Below, in pieces: positions 1 to 11,000 of a stretch of 64,000 nucleotides of DNA (within the stretch, counting starts at the first letter, position 1; the number at the start of each line of letters is the position of its first letter). Position numbers and translations under genes: made by a program. Under the pieces are notes generated by a model. The model had not been told where the DNA came from and searched no databases. It saw only the letters and a list, made by a program, of their open reading frames with translations. Origin of the DNA: Lingula anatina (lineage: Eukaryota; Brachiopoda; Lingulata; Lingulida; Lingulidae); NCBI RefSeq assembly GCF_001039355.2, contig NW_019775963.1, positions 1-64,000 of the forward strand, written 5' to 3'.

Positions 1-109
1 GGGTATTAGTGCTAAAAGATCTGCAGGTAATGCTAGTAAACGCTTATCTCTTTATGAGGCCTGTAGTTCAGATCGAGCAATGAATAGTTATAAGCATTTT
101 TGAACTTAC

Positions 110-214
110 CTATTTGGTGACCAATTACTGTTTCCTTCCCAAGAATTCATGTTTACATTACTATCATCAAATGCATTCCACCATTCACCAACTATGTCAC
201 CCCCTTCAGGCTGC
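110..214 (-). CDS. Exon of unrecognised minus-strand gene
   Basis: 105 bp between a clean acceptor (gtttttag) and donor (GTAAGT). Only one frame is open; it includes PEGGDIVGEWWNAFDDSN and EGNSNWSP. Acidic, Trp/Asn-rich; I do not recognise the family. It begins after two bases of a codon. Phase does not link it directly to the exon-like blocks at 1.2-2.4 kb. Confidence 0.5.
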
Positions 215-705
215 CTAAAAACACAATTATTAAAATAATATTAAAAAATCAAACAAAAAATGACAGAAATACATCTGACAAATGTAATCTCATGGTTATC
301 TCCTTGAAATGTTTGAATGTACTTGGAGAAAAGTAGCATAGCAATTAGTACCCACAGGCAATACAACACACACCTGAAATACAGCAAAGATAGCTTCCAT
401 GTCCATAAATCTGATACCTGTAACCTGATGCAACTACATGATATTCTTTTTTGTCTTGAATCAAAACAAGAGCGAGTGAAACATGATATCCCACCTTCTT
501 AAGAGTAAGAAAACTTATGTAAGGCACAAATCATACTTCAATGACCCAAGTTTGGTGACATTCTCTGGTTCTCAGGCATCTATTTATAACTGTGAGAAGA
601 AATATTTTTTAAAGCACCAGCAGACCTGTAGTAAAGTTCAATTTCTGACCCTGAATTTTCACAGGCCCAGATACACTTTTGTTTCTACACTTAATCACTT
701 AGATG

Positions 706-1187
706 TCACTGTATTTGTGGTTTCTTTCCAGTCGGCTGGGAGCCCCCAGATAAGTGTTCCTGATTGTTTACAGTTTGAGTCTTTTTAACAGGTGGCCTGC
801 ATTCCTTTGCAATGTGCCCATATCTGTGACAATTCCACATTTGCTTTTCAGTTTCTTAACTGATGTGGTGGATTTCTTTGGCTTTTCACTTTATTGGATT
901 TTATTATATTCTTCAGTCCACGTAATTTTTTATCAACTTTCTTTTCAAATTGCTGTAACTGGCTTTCAGTCACAACAGCATCTGGTTTAATTGCTCTCAC
1001 ACTAGGTCTTTTTAATGTCTCCTCCCTGAGGTTGCTACACATTTCAAGGGCCTCTCTTGCCTCATCTAAATTACTTAAATCATCTAAATGCCCACGGCCA
1101 CTGTAGCTAGGGGGTCCAGCAAACCTTAAATAAAATGAAGAAAGGCAATTCTCTGGGTGCAAAGCTATATTCCAGAGGTCTGTAAAA
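706..1187 (-). pseudogene. Decayed gag-like block with zinc knuckle
   Basis: A frame open from 1187 to a TGA at 848-850 encodes a charged, helical stretch (LDDLSNLDEAREALEMCSNL; QLQQFEKKVDKKLRGLKNI). Directly downstream, but in another frame, is a near-complete CCHC zinc knuckle (NCHRYGHIAKEC) ending at TGA 706-708. That order, helical region then a CCHC knuckle, is typical of retroelement Gag. At least one small frameshift separates the parts and the first Cys of the knuckle is out of frame. No pol domain is seen. A cellular CCHC gene with an assembly error is the alternative. Confidence 0.4.
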
Positions 1188-1234
1188 CTGAGAAAAACAA
1201 CATTTTAAAAATTAATTAAAATTACTTGATTCAC

Positions 1235-1320
1235 CTTCCAACTAAAGCCGTCTTCTTAGCTGTAGTTGACACATTTTTGTGATTCACACATCTTTTTACA
1301 ACCACCATACTCTGGAAAGA
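1235..1320 (-). CDS. Candidate exon upstream of the gag-like block
   Basis: Acceptor atatttcag, donor GTGAAT; one open frame (SFQSMVVVKRCVNHKNVSTT then AKKTALVG). It joins in phase to the block starting at 1187, but the gap would be a 47-bp intron, unusually short, so the splice reading may be an accident of a decayed element. Confidence 0.3.
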
Positions 1321-2320
1321 CTGAAATATTCACTCATTTTTGTCAAGGTTATTCCTTTGATCACATTGACTGAGCTTTGATAGGGATGCATCAAAGGTAT
1401 TTCAGGGGTGTAACCATTACAATGATAACTTCAAACACATACCATTGTTGTGTAATACACCTTATATGGCTTATGTTGCAGATATTCATTATGAGTGTGT
1501 CTTCCCAGAGGTGTTGAGAACCTTATAAATTGTATCAGTGTTCTATATATATTTTTTTGTACTGACATCACAACTGGAAAGATAACAATACATGTTAATA
1601 TTTCCCTGTGTGAAAACAGTTTTTGTTGATAAAATAATGCTGCTTAAAATCTTATGCATAACATTTTTCTACTCTAGAAGGAATGAAAACATGAACGTGA
1701 AGGCTTGTTCTTTTGAGATCCTTCCTGGTAAGTTAAAATACTGCCAAAAGCTGCCTTAAAGTTACCTCAATCGTAACAAGTCCACAGCAAATAAACCTGT
1801 TCTTAAGTCTGAACAATACACTTATGCTCAACCAATTAGTCAAAATAAGAGCTTCTTTGGCCAACCTTTCAGTCAAGTTTTCCCTTACAAATGTGCCTAT
1901 GAAATCCTACCAGGTCTTAAATTACTGTATAAACATAACATCAAGAAAAAATAGCTTCACCTTTATAGTAGGTTACATAATCAACTGTAAAATAAATACT
2001 GTGGAATCCATAATCAAAGGAAACCCTGCCCAAATAAACATTACAACTTCACGAAAATGAAGCAACATACCCAATAATCTTGCCAACTGTGAGGTCTCTT
2101 ATGTGACCAATTCTCAATCAGTTTTTCCAAAGTGTGGACTGAATACTGCCCACCAGAGGTCAGCTGGGTGATTACATAATTTCTGTGCACCCCAGGAATC
2201 TGTACACATAATTAGACAGAAAAATATCTGTGAATAGCTAGTCTCAAGCCCTGAATGGCATAGGGTATGGGTTGATACTCCTTCATCACCTCTTACTTGT
2301 TAGATTGTCACACCTTTTAC

Positions 2321-2427
2321 CTGCATCAAAGCTTGGTTCACCAATGTTAGAGTACTTGCTCAAAATCTTCGTCTCCATCAAAAGGGACAATTGAACCCTT
2401 TCTTTGATGTGGAGACAGACTGGGTGA
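2321..2427 (-). CDS. Candidate exon, unrecognised minus-strand gene
   Basis: Acceptor ctaattcag and donor GTAAAA bound 107 bp open in one frame (HPVCLHIKERVQLSLLMETK then ILSKYSNIGEPSFDA). A rival reading uses the acceptor at 2455-2456 and ends in TAA at 2347 (SPHQRKGSIVPFDGDEDFEQ). Both look protein-like; only one can be right. No family recognised. Confidence 0.35.
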
Positions 2428-4054
2428 CTGAATTAGATATAAGAGATAACATAGCTGAAAGGTGAAGACTGCACTTAGTTATATAATAGTAGTGAGTGGT
2501 CTAGACTGGAAGTCTCTCATCCAGCATGACTAATTAAACAAAAGACGTTGCCAAATTATTTTACTATTTAAGTTGGGGGGGGGGGGGGGGGGGGTATTAA
2601 ACCAATATCCCCCTTCCCCTTTTTTTTTTTGAAAAATTTTTNGTGAACATTTACATAGCAAATGACCGCATAGATTCCCCACTAGTGTACAATGACCTTT
2701 ACCATGTAGTGAACTGTACCAGGTTCAACCTGAACACCCTTATCTCACCAGAAAGTAGTATCATGTCAGTACTAGCAGTTGAGCATTATCAAGTAAAATC
2801 CCTTTACACATTGCATGTCACATTATGATAAAATGGTCTTAAACTTGAAAGTTAATATGAAAGGTGTTGAGACAGTGAGAAAAGGGAAACCTTAATCAAG
2901 CAGGAAAATTGATGGTTACTCAGTAGATAGGAAGCATAACAGGTGAAAAGATTACATAAAAGTTTTGAAGGTCACACCATGAGTATGTTATCTTATTTCA
3001 TTAACTTACAGAGTTACAGAATTAGTGTTTTTATTAATTTTCAATTTTTTTTTTTTTTGAGAAAAATCTCTTTAAAGAGAACACAAAAGTTTCATCAGTC
3101 AACAATTTGTAGAACCTGTCTTCACTCCATGAGGTTAAGGCCAAATTTTTCTCATAAATTAGTAGAGTAATTTATAGTGCTGTCTGGCTGTTGGCAACAA
3201 AATCAGATCAATTTTCAGCAGTGTGAAACTTGTGAGGGTGAAGGGGTTCTTGTTGACCAGCTTCAAGTCTTGTGAAATGACTGACTGATTAATTACATGC
3301 AGCAAGTCCACTAGCACTGAAGTACATAAAAAAAGTAAATAAAGTGCTAGTGCTACCAATATTCTGACAATCATGGTAAATGCGACTCTTGACACCAGCA
3401 AAAGTATTCAAAAAGTTCAGACAATCAATATATACTTCCATTGTCTTTGTTCAAATTAGGCCACCATGAGCTTACTACAAAATGTCACAAGGCAGATTGC
3501 TGACTCATTCCAATCACCTATGCTTCTAATGTTCTGCTTCCACTAGAAATCTGTTTTCCACAAGAATTCTTGTACTAAAATCTCATAAAAAAATTAAGAC
3601 TTACCACTGCTGTGGCCTTCTGAAGTAATTAGCCTCCATAGAGACAATGACTTAGAACGTAATAAGTTTCATCATTTAGGGGTACATCTACACTGTAGCA
3701 CAAATCAAGGAGTTAAACGTGCACTACTTTGTTTGCACTAACCCTCCCCTGTATGTAGAATTCCTTTCAGCTTGATTATGTAACAGCCTACCCCCTTAAT
3801 AGTAAGCAATTCCCATAGACTGAAGGGATTCCTGATATTAATACAACTGGACCCATCAGCTAAGAAGGATTAAAGGTTCCTTCCATTAGGAAGTTTAATT
3901 TATGTATTAAAGCACTTATTTGACATTTCAAAGCCTTAATATATTTTTCAATTACTCATTTCTATTTAAGTACACTTGTTAAAAATCATAATTTTATTGA
4001 AGCCCATGTACAAATGCCTATGGTTCTTGGTGTTTAGCTAACATACACGGGTGC

Positions 4055-4252
4055 GCTTTGCTATGCCGAAGGTTTGCTGTGCCGAGGGTTCGCTATGCCG
4101 AAGGTTCGCTGTGCCGAGGGTTCGCTATGCCGAAGGTTCGCTGTGCCGAGGGTTCGCTATGCCGAAGGTTCGCTATGCCGAGGGTTCGCTATGCCGATTG
4201 TTTTTATTTTGTGCCGTAAGGTTCGCTGCGTCGAAGGCTCGCTATGCCGAAG
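4055..4252. repeat. 16-bp CpG-rich minisatellite
   Basis: About eight to nine tandem copies of GGTTCGCTATGCCGAA, alternating with a GTGCCGAG variant so that a 32-bp higher-order unit appears, then two decayed copies after a short T-rich break. Each unit has TTCG at one end and CGAA at the other. CpG density is far above the surroundings. Confidence 0.9.
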
Positions 4253-4344
4253 CCATCGTAGAGTTAGATAGCCCATACTTTGAAGAAAATATTTGAAAAA
4301 ATACCTTTTTTTATTAAAATAATATATAATAGCATTACTAGCCT

Positions 4345-4433
4345 TTAGGCCACACTTTTTTAATTTTATGGATGACATCCTGCGCGCGCACGGATTTTCG
4401 CCCGTTCTCCAAAAAAAAAAAAAAAAAAANAAA
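4345..4433 (+). repeat. Short A-tailed dispersed repeat, copy 1
   Basis: Begins TTAGGCCACACTTTTTTAAT, then ATGGATGACATCCT, a CG-rich part and a 19-A tail with one N. A second copy lies inverted at 50896-50994. The shape (fixed 5' part, A tail) suggests a truncated or very short retroposon. Confidence 0.65.
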
Positions 4434-4918
4434 GACCCAAGAAAAATGCCTAACCCTGAAAATACCCCTTCAATACTGATGGGGTGAAGATACAGTTGTA
4501 AAGTTCTTTACTGATGACTATGAGATCATAGAGATGAGATGGCCTACATAGCTCAGGCTCACAGGTGTAATTATCCCATATAGAAATCCATGCTTTAATG
4601 TAATATGCCATGCACCAGGCTATCAACCACTCACCATATATAACACCAGTGTCTGAGGGTTTATCTGGCATATTACCTAACTCACTTAGATTATTGCATA
4701 TTCAAGCTGCCTGCACTCATAATAGCCCTACTTAAGGACACCCTGAATATTGGAGATATAGGCACATAGGATCTTGATTAAAAACTGAGTTGGAAACTGC
4801 CATGCTCTCCCATCTTTTAGTATATTAACTTAATATATGAGGTTTTTAAAAGAACCTATTAAATACAAAACCTATACAATATTGAATGCTCAGATTGACA
4901 TGCGCATGCACGCAAGTG

Positions 4919-4945
4919 CGCACACACACACACACACACACACAC
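4919..4945. repeat. CA microsatellite
   Basis: Uninterrupted CA dinucleotide run about 100 bp upstream of the first Caskin exon seen. Confidence 0.9.
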
Positions 4946-5047
4946 CCACACGTTTTTCATATATTGTATCAGGTATCTTTTGTAAATAAGTAATATATGT
5001 CAATATTTTATGTCATTACTTATTTCTTTTATTATTATTTTTTTCAG

Positions 5048-5099
5048 AACTCATTGGTTCTACAAAGAGGATTAATATTAACTATCAGGACAATGATGG
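5048..5099 (+). CDS. CASKIN: Caskin exon, first one seen (ankyrin lead-in)
   Basis: Reads [17 protein letters not shown], close to the vertebrate Caskin segment LLGSTKKINVNFQDPDG before ankyrin repeat 1. Acceptor tttttcag, donor GTAAGC. It starts after one base of a codon and ends with two bases (GG) of the Gly codon finished by the next exon. Confidence 0.88.
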
Positions 5100-8000
5100 G
5101 TAAGCAATAATCATTGTGTACTTAAAAGTATGACATTATTACTCAATTTGTAATTGTGGTTGCATAAAGCCAACATATGGGTTTATTTTTATTGTTAATG
5201 AATATTTTTCTGTCTCAGGAAAAAAGAAACATCTATTGAAGTCAAGTTGAATTAACCTAACTATTAAAACGATCTTAGAGCGCAGCTTTTTAGTGGGGTC
5301 AGTCATATTTAATCGGCAGATCAGTTAGTCCACGGATCATCTGTTCTGAATACACTCTAGGTGATAGTCTGTGTAGATTAAGAAGTAGCTTAACAACAGC
5401 ATGTTGGATCTAAAGCCATATATTTAGCTGGGTTTGGTTTCACAGTTAAATGGAAGTAGCCTGAAAATGGGTCTAAGACTGGGTTCCCATCCCTAGATCG
5501 ATCTAACAGGATCGGTCCATCTCCACTGGGTTTCTTGCTAAATTGCTTTCAGCTTAAGTGGCTTAGATGTCTGGGACTCCTACTAAAGCTGCTAAACGAT
5601 AGTTAAACTTGATTACCCCCTATCAGCTTTAGTAGGTGTGACAGACATCTAAGCCACTTAAGCTTATTGCAATTAAACAAAAATCCCCTTGGAGAAAGTT
5701 CCATCCAAAGTTAGTACGATAGTCTCTGGGAATGTTCTATAAACTTTAGACCAAAAATTGGGCTACTTTAGTCCAAGATAATGCATATATAGTGTGGTAG
5801 TCCACTGAAGGGAAATATTGGTCTGAAGCATAAGTCATAGCTTTTTTGTTTCAAAACAGGCAAAATATTTCTGCTACTGATTTAACTTGGGTCATAGTGG
5901 ACTAAGATTGCGTTTTTAAATGTTTGGACTCATTTTATGGCTGAAAGTACCTGAAGTACAATGGAGGGAGGGGCTGGAGGGAGAGCAGAGGGATTAGATG
6001 TACAGTGATTAATCTTGGTTATAATATTGTGTGTGCTGATGTGGTAGGTAGTGAGATAGGCTGGCTTGAATTGATTGGGAACATATCTTTGCTCAAACAA
6101 AAGTACATGTTTTAAGAACACAAAAAGCAGCAATAAGACATGTATAGTAGTTCGTTTAAATCTATATAATTAGCAGTTTCCGTATGAACAGTGAATGTAA
6201 GGCTTCCACTGCAAGCATTTGATTTGCAACATCTTTTATATTTCATGGACTTTCTGATCTAAGGAAGTGAAAGTTTATGGTAGTAGTTTGCTACAGGCAA
6301 AACATACCAGTTAAGATTCTTTCATGCTTCACCTTAGAACCACAGGTTAGGTAGAGGAATGCTGAAGCAATTATACTCTGGAATGAAAAAAAAGGCTCAA
6401 CAGATTTCACAAGTTAAGATGATAGAGTATTAAAAACACTGATTGCACAATTTGAGATTCAAATTGATTTCTTGCATGTCTTGTTGGTTGGGTAACCACA
6501 GTCCTGAAGCAGGGAACAAATTTTTAGTTTAAATGCAACTCGAAAATGAAAACTGATAATGGTAATCAATGATCATAGGTCAGGTTATTGAGCGTGAAAA
6601 ATGTTATTATAAGGCAGAGCATATAGTACTGATTACATGTTGTACGAAATCCTGATTGTGGTTCGGTGACCCAGATTGCTTCCTTCATGGGGAGAGATTT
6701 GCTTCTTCCTCAACCGCAAAGTTCTGGATCATGACTAAAAAAAAGTTCTGGATCATGACTGGCATGTCTCAGAGTGGGAGGATAGCAGAAGATTAATGGC
6801 ACAGTTTATACTGAAATATGTATCAGAAAACTGGTCCAAGTTTTGGCAGTAGTTTACAGTCTGTATAGATGTATATGCCAGTTTGTATGATTACAAATAA
6901 CATATAGAAGTTTGGGATTCAGGCAAGCTAACCCATTAAGTATTTTTACTTAGTACTACATCAAAGCTAAGTAATTAAATGCCGTTGAGGCATTCCTTTT
7001 GATGTCCATCAGTTGCTGGTGGACACTTTAATATTTATTTTGATTACAATGAATCAAGTGCAGTCACATTTATTTCATGACTTGAGTACAGTCGAATTTT
7101 TATTTCATCAAGTGCATTTCTCATGTATAATGCATGAAGATAAATGTTTCCTATCTGCAGTATAGTAACAGGGACTAGTTTTATGCTGCTGACTGTCACA
7201 TTTGTGAAAAATAACCCGGTGCAGGCCCCTTAACTGCCCATCAATCACACATTAATTCTGGAGCTAGAATTTGGAAGAAGGAGCAAGAAGAATGAGTTCT
7301 TTAATCTCAGTGAAAACTTATAAGAAAGGCACAAGTCATGAAGTGCAAGCTTCGGGGATTTTTTTCAGTGCTAATCTCTACCCCTGCCATGAAAAGCTAA
7401 ATTTAATTTTGAAATAATTTAGGGTTGTCGTAAAGAGTAAAGTCGATTGTAAAAGCCAAGTTGACATGATGACAGTCACGTAGTTGACATATTGACAGAA
7501 TGGAGGAACATGCTGTAATACAACAACTAGATGGCACCGGATATATTTTAACCAGCTACACCTTACAAATAACTGAATTCATTGTTGGATAGAAATTCTC
7601 CTTATGTAACAGAAACAGAAATTGTATATCCGTAAGTGAAATATAATTCCTGTCCAGCATAGTGCGTAATCCTATGAAGCTATGTATGCTAAGATTGGGA
7701 AGGGGCAGCTCTTGAGAGGCCTAGTGTACAGAAACCATAGAAGATGCCAAACAGTTTATCCAAGACAACCCATCCCAAACGTAAATAGGCATGTATAAAT
7801 GGCAGAAAATCCAAATAACACTGGACAATACTGACTGCGACCAAATACCTGTAAGGGATATTGTTCAGGTGCCCCCCTATAAGTATGCCTGGAATGCCAT
7901 GGGAAGAAGGAGAAAACCAGAAGTGACACCAGTCCTGCAGGTGGGGAGAGCTGATGTCCAAGTCTGGCAGAAGGATTAAGCCGGCCCACCCCGCAAAGGG

Positions 8001-11000
8001 ATTTTGAACAAATTATGAAATGTAAATCTGAGATTTTACCACCCTCGGACAAGAGAGCACTTAACCCGCATTGATGTCTCAAAGCCCCTAGACCCTGCTT
8101 TTCTTTTTCTCTGCTCAATTAAGTGATCCAAGGCAAATGGAAGGAGAAAAAAGCTTGAGAACCTTCAGCCTGATTACTTGCTCCTGTGTGCCAAGAGCTG
8201 CTGTTCTGTATTGTGACCAATGGCAGGTCGCACTGTAATCTGGTGTTGAGAGTAAATATGCAGGTGTAAGGAGTTTTGGGGGGGAAGTGAACTGGAGGTC
8301 AAGGAAGTAGAAGTCTGTTGCAGTACACCTCTTACAGCATAACCTAGGCAAATACCTTGAAATAACACAGTTGGACAGGCCTTGCCACTGCCTCACTGTA
8401 CCCAGTGAGACTGGCCAGTGTAAGAAGCACCTGGTGGCCATGCTATATCATGGATGTGTAGACTAACTTATTGTGACGTCTCTAATCTCTTAAAGATATA
8501 TTTTCCTGATAAAGTGCATCTCTAGTCTATTATAGAAAATTCAACTTGCTCTTATGCAATTTTCTTGGTCATTAGCTGTAAAGGTCAAACCTTTTGACAT
8601 TAAAACTTGTTCTCTGTTGCCAGTTTTTATTCTTCTCTCCCCTGTCCCTGTTGGCTGAATCAGTTTTGACCCCTTTCTACTCTCTTTTTCACTGTCTGCA
8701 GCCATAAAGCAGAAATCATAGCAACTCCTAATACTATTTCCCTTTATTCAGTTTGATTGCAGCATGAATACTGATAAGACTACATTTGTTCAATAAAATT
8801 TGATGTTGGTCTGTCGCGCAATTAGCCAGCTGCCAGGAGGCAGGGGATAAGTTGGTTATGAAATATTGACCCTGTGTCTTATATAATTGGTCTATTATCA
8901 ATAATCATCACTTTGCCACCATTTCCTTCCTTTGGGAAATTTATATCTCAGCTATTTTTTTTTACCCCCATTCAAAATGATAAAAAAAATGAGCAGCAAA
9001 CATGAACATAAATCTAGGCTAGACAATTATGAATGGTGGCAAAGTTTTTTGTAGAGAAAACCCCAATCTTTAGTTGGCACACAACCGCAGGCAAACTCAT
9101 TGATGTGGCTGGCTTGGTCTGACCAAAAAGCGTACCAGATAGAAAAACCAGGCAAAAGAAACCTAATCCCACTTTTAATCTGTCTGAGATCTTTTGACTG
9201 TATTGACCTTTTCATCAGTGCCACTATCTGGCTGAAAAGCCCCAAGATTGCCTATGTTTAGCCTGTATTGGCCAGCCTATAAAATAAATGGGCAATAAAT
9301 TGAAAACTTGCACCGAGTTTTTATGTCATAAAATGTTCTGTTTGCATATACGTGATATGTGTTATATTTATGAAGATTGGGTCTGGTTTCATACATGGAT
9401 GAAGTGATCAGAACACACACATACCCCTGTCTTTTCTATTTCTTCTACAAATGTGAAGCTCTATTTTATGAATGACAGGCGGTAAACTATAGAGTGACTT
9501 GCAAAAAGTACACCATCGGCTATCATATTCAATTTTATACTTCCGATGGCGTTTTCTTTTCTCATATCCCACAGTTAGGTAACTTGTGGTGTCGCCAAGC
9601 TTTTTATGACGTAGATGCCTTGTTTAATTTTTTGATTGAAAATATCTTCATTTCCTCCTATGGGAAATTATTGTTTCTTACTACAAACTCTGAGATGATG
9701 TTTCACCTTTATGTGGTAATGTGAGACTGTTTTTCATTGGCTTTGTTCAAATTGAAGTGTGCATACACAGCACTGAACATATTTTCAACTGCGGAATGTG
9801 TTGAACAACTTTGTCAAATTTACATAAAAGGCGGGGTTATGCTCCTTCAATTTATTTTACTGTGACCCTTCCAACTTTTCCAACTGAACAATGAATGGGT
9901 TGAATGGGAAGAAGTCAAAATTTTCCCTGTGCTGTTGTAATAACCTGAATTCCAGACTAAATTTCTTGTGAACATTATTATTATTAAACCCGTTCATTAT
10001 TCACTATTAAGTGACTTCAAAAATGTCTTTATCTCCACAATTTTGAGGCCTGCCCAGCTTTAGAGTAATTTTCATTTTTCGTGCATCTTCCACAGTTGCC
10101 TTGTTATTTGTAGACCCTCCCAGCAACTGTACTCAAACAAACACTTTTTTAATACCTACTAAATAATCTTTATCAAAACATTTACCTTTAAAGTCAGAAA
10201 TAGGTGCATGACTCTTGCTTGCCCCTAAATAATGTGCAGAGTTGATAAACGAGCCACGGGAGATTTGGTTCGGACATTTCATCATCAAATGGACCATTAG
10301 TCGAATGTTTTCTGAAAACAGAGTTTTGAGCAGTCTGATACTGCAAACATATCCATGCTGGAATATTATCCCCAGGGGAATTGATGATAGACCTTGGGGT
10401 ATTGAGATGTGGCCTTGGGGATATTGGCCCTGGTTGCTTAGTCTCAGTAGATGGATAAAGATGTTAGAAGATGTGAAATGCTTGACATCTGCTGAGAAAA
10501 AATAACACTTTTTAGTTGCAGACATCAAGAACAGTACTTTTTTAATTATTTAAAAAAAATTTCATAGATTGTGTTTTATGGACTGTAGCCACAGAAGAAA
10601 AGTTTTACATTGTACAAATAGTAATAATAAAGCAGTATTACAGGCCTTCCCAACTACCAGACTCGGCACCTAAGGATCCTGAATTAACCGGTATATCGGA
10701 CCACGCTACCCGTTTTCAAGGTGTGTGTCAGATCGCATTTCGGAGTATCATACCCCAGAACAAATTTTGTAGCACGACTGCGGGCTCATCCACGCTCGGC
10801 TGAACAACCTTAAACTGTACTCTTACTTTAGAGTTCTCTATTTTATTGTCTCTATGGGGATATATGGGGACTTTACGACATTCGGTTTGAATGTTTTAAC
10901 CACTTTTGATAGGGTTTTTTTGCATTGCATTAGATTAATGTGGCAGTCTAAGGTGCATCTAGGTGGCTTTCAAATTTATGCACCCGGTTTTAAAATCATA

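Larger units (their letters stand above)
2460..5047. other. Non-coding stretch 5' of first Caskin exon seen
   Basis: No exon supported. Holds an 18-G run with a single N at 2642, the 16-bp minisatellite, an A-tailed dispersed repeat with an N at 4430, and a CA microsatellite. The missing Caskin start exon was looked for here and not found. Confidence 0.6.

Noticed and set aside
1668-1730. Plus-strand exon-like block with acceptor ctctag and donor GTAAGT
   Set aside because: About 50 bp, no match to the missing Caskin N-terminus, and the minus strand offers an equally plausible reading.
4051-4296. Open frames over the 16-bp repeat (repeated YAEGSLCR)
   Set aside because: The frames follow from a repeat whose unit lacks stops; no other coding evidence.
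7689-8441. Cluster of 60-120-codon frames on both strands
   Set aside because: No domain, no splice context, and frames overlap on opposite strands; treated as intronic DNA.
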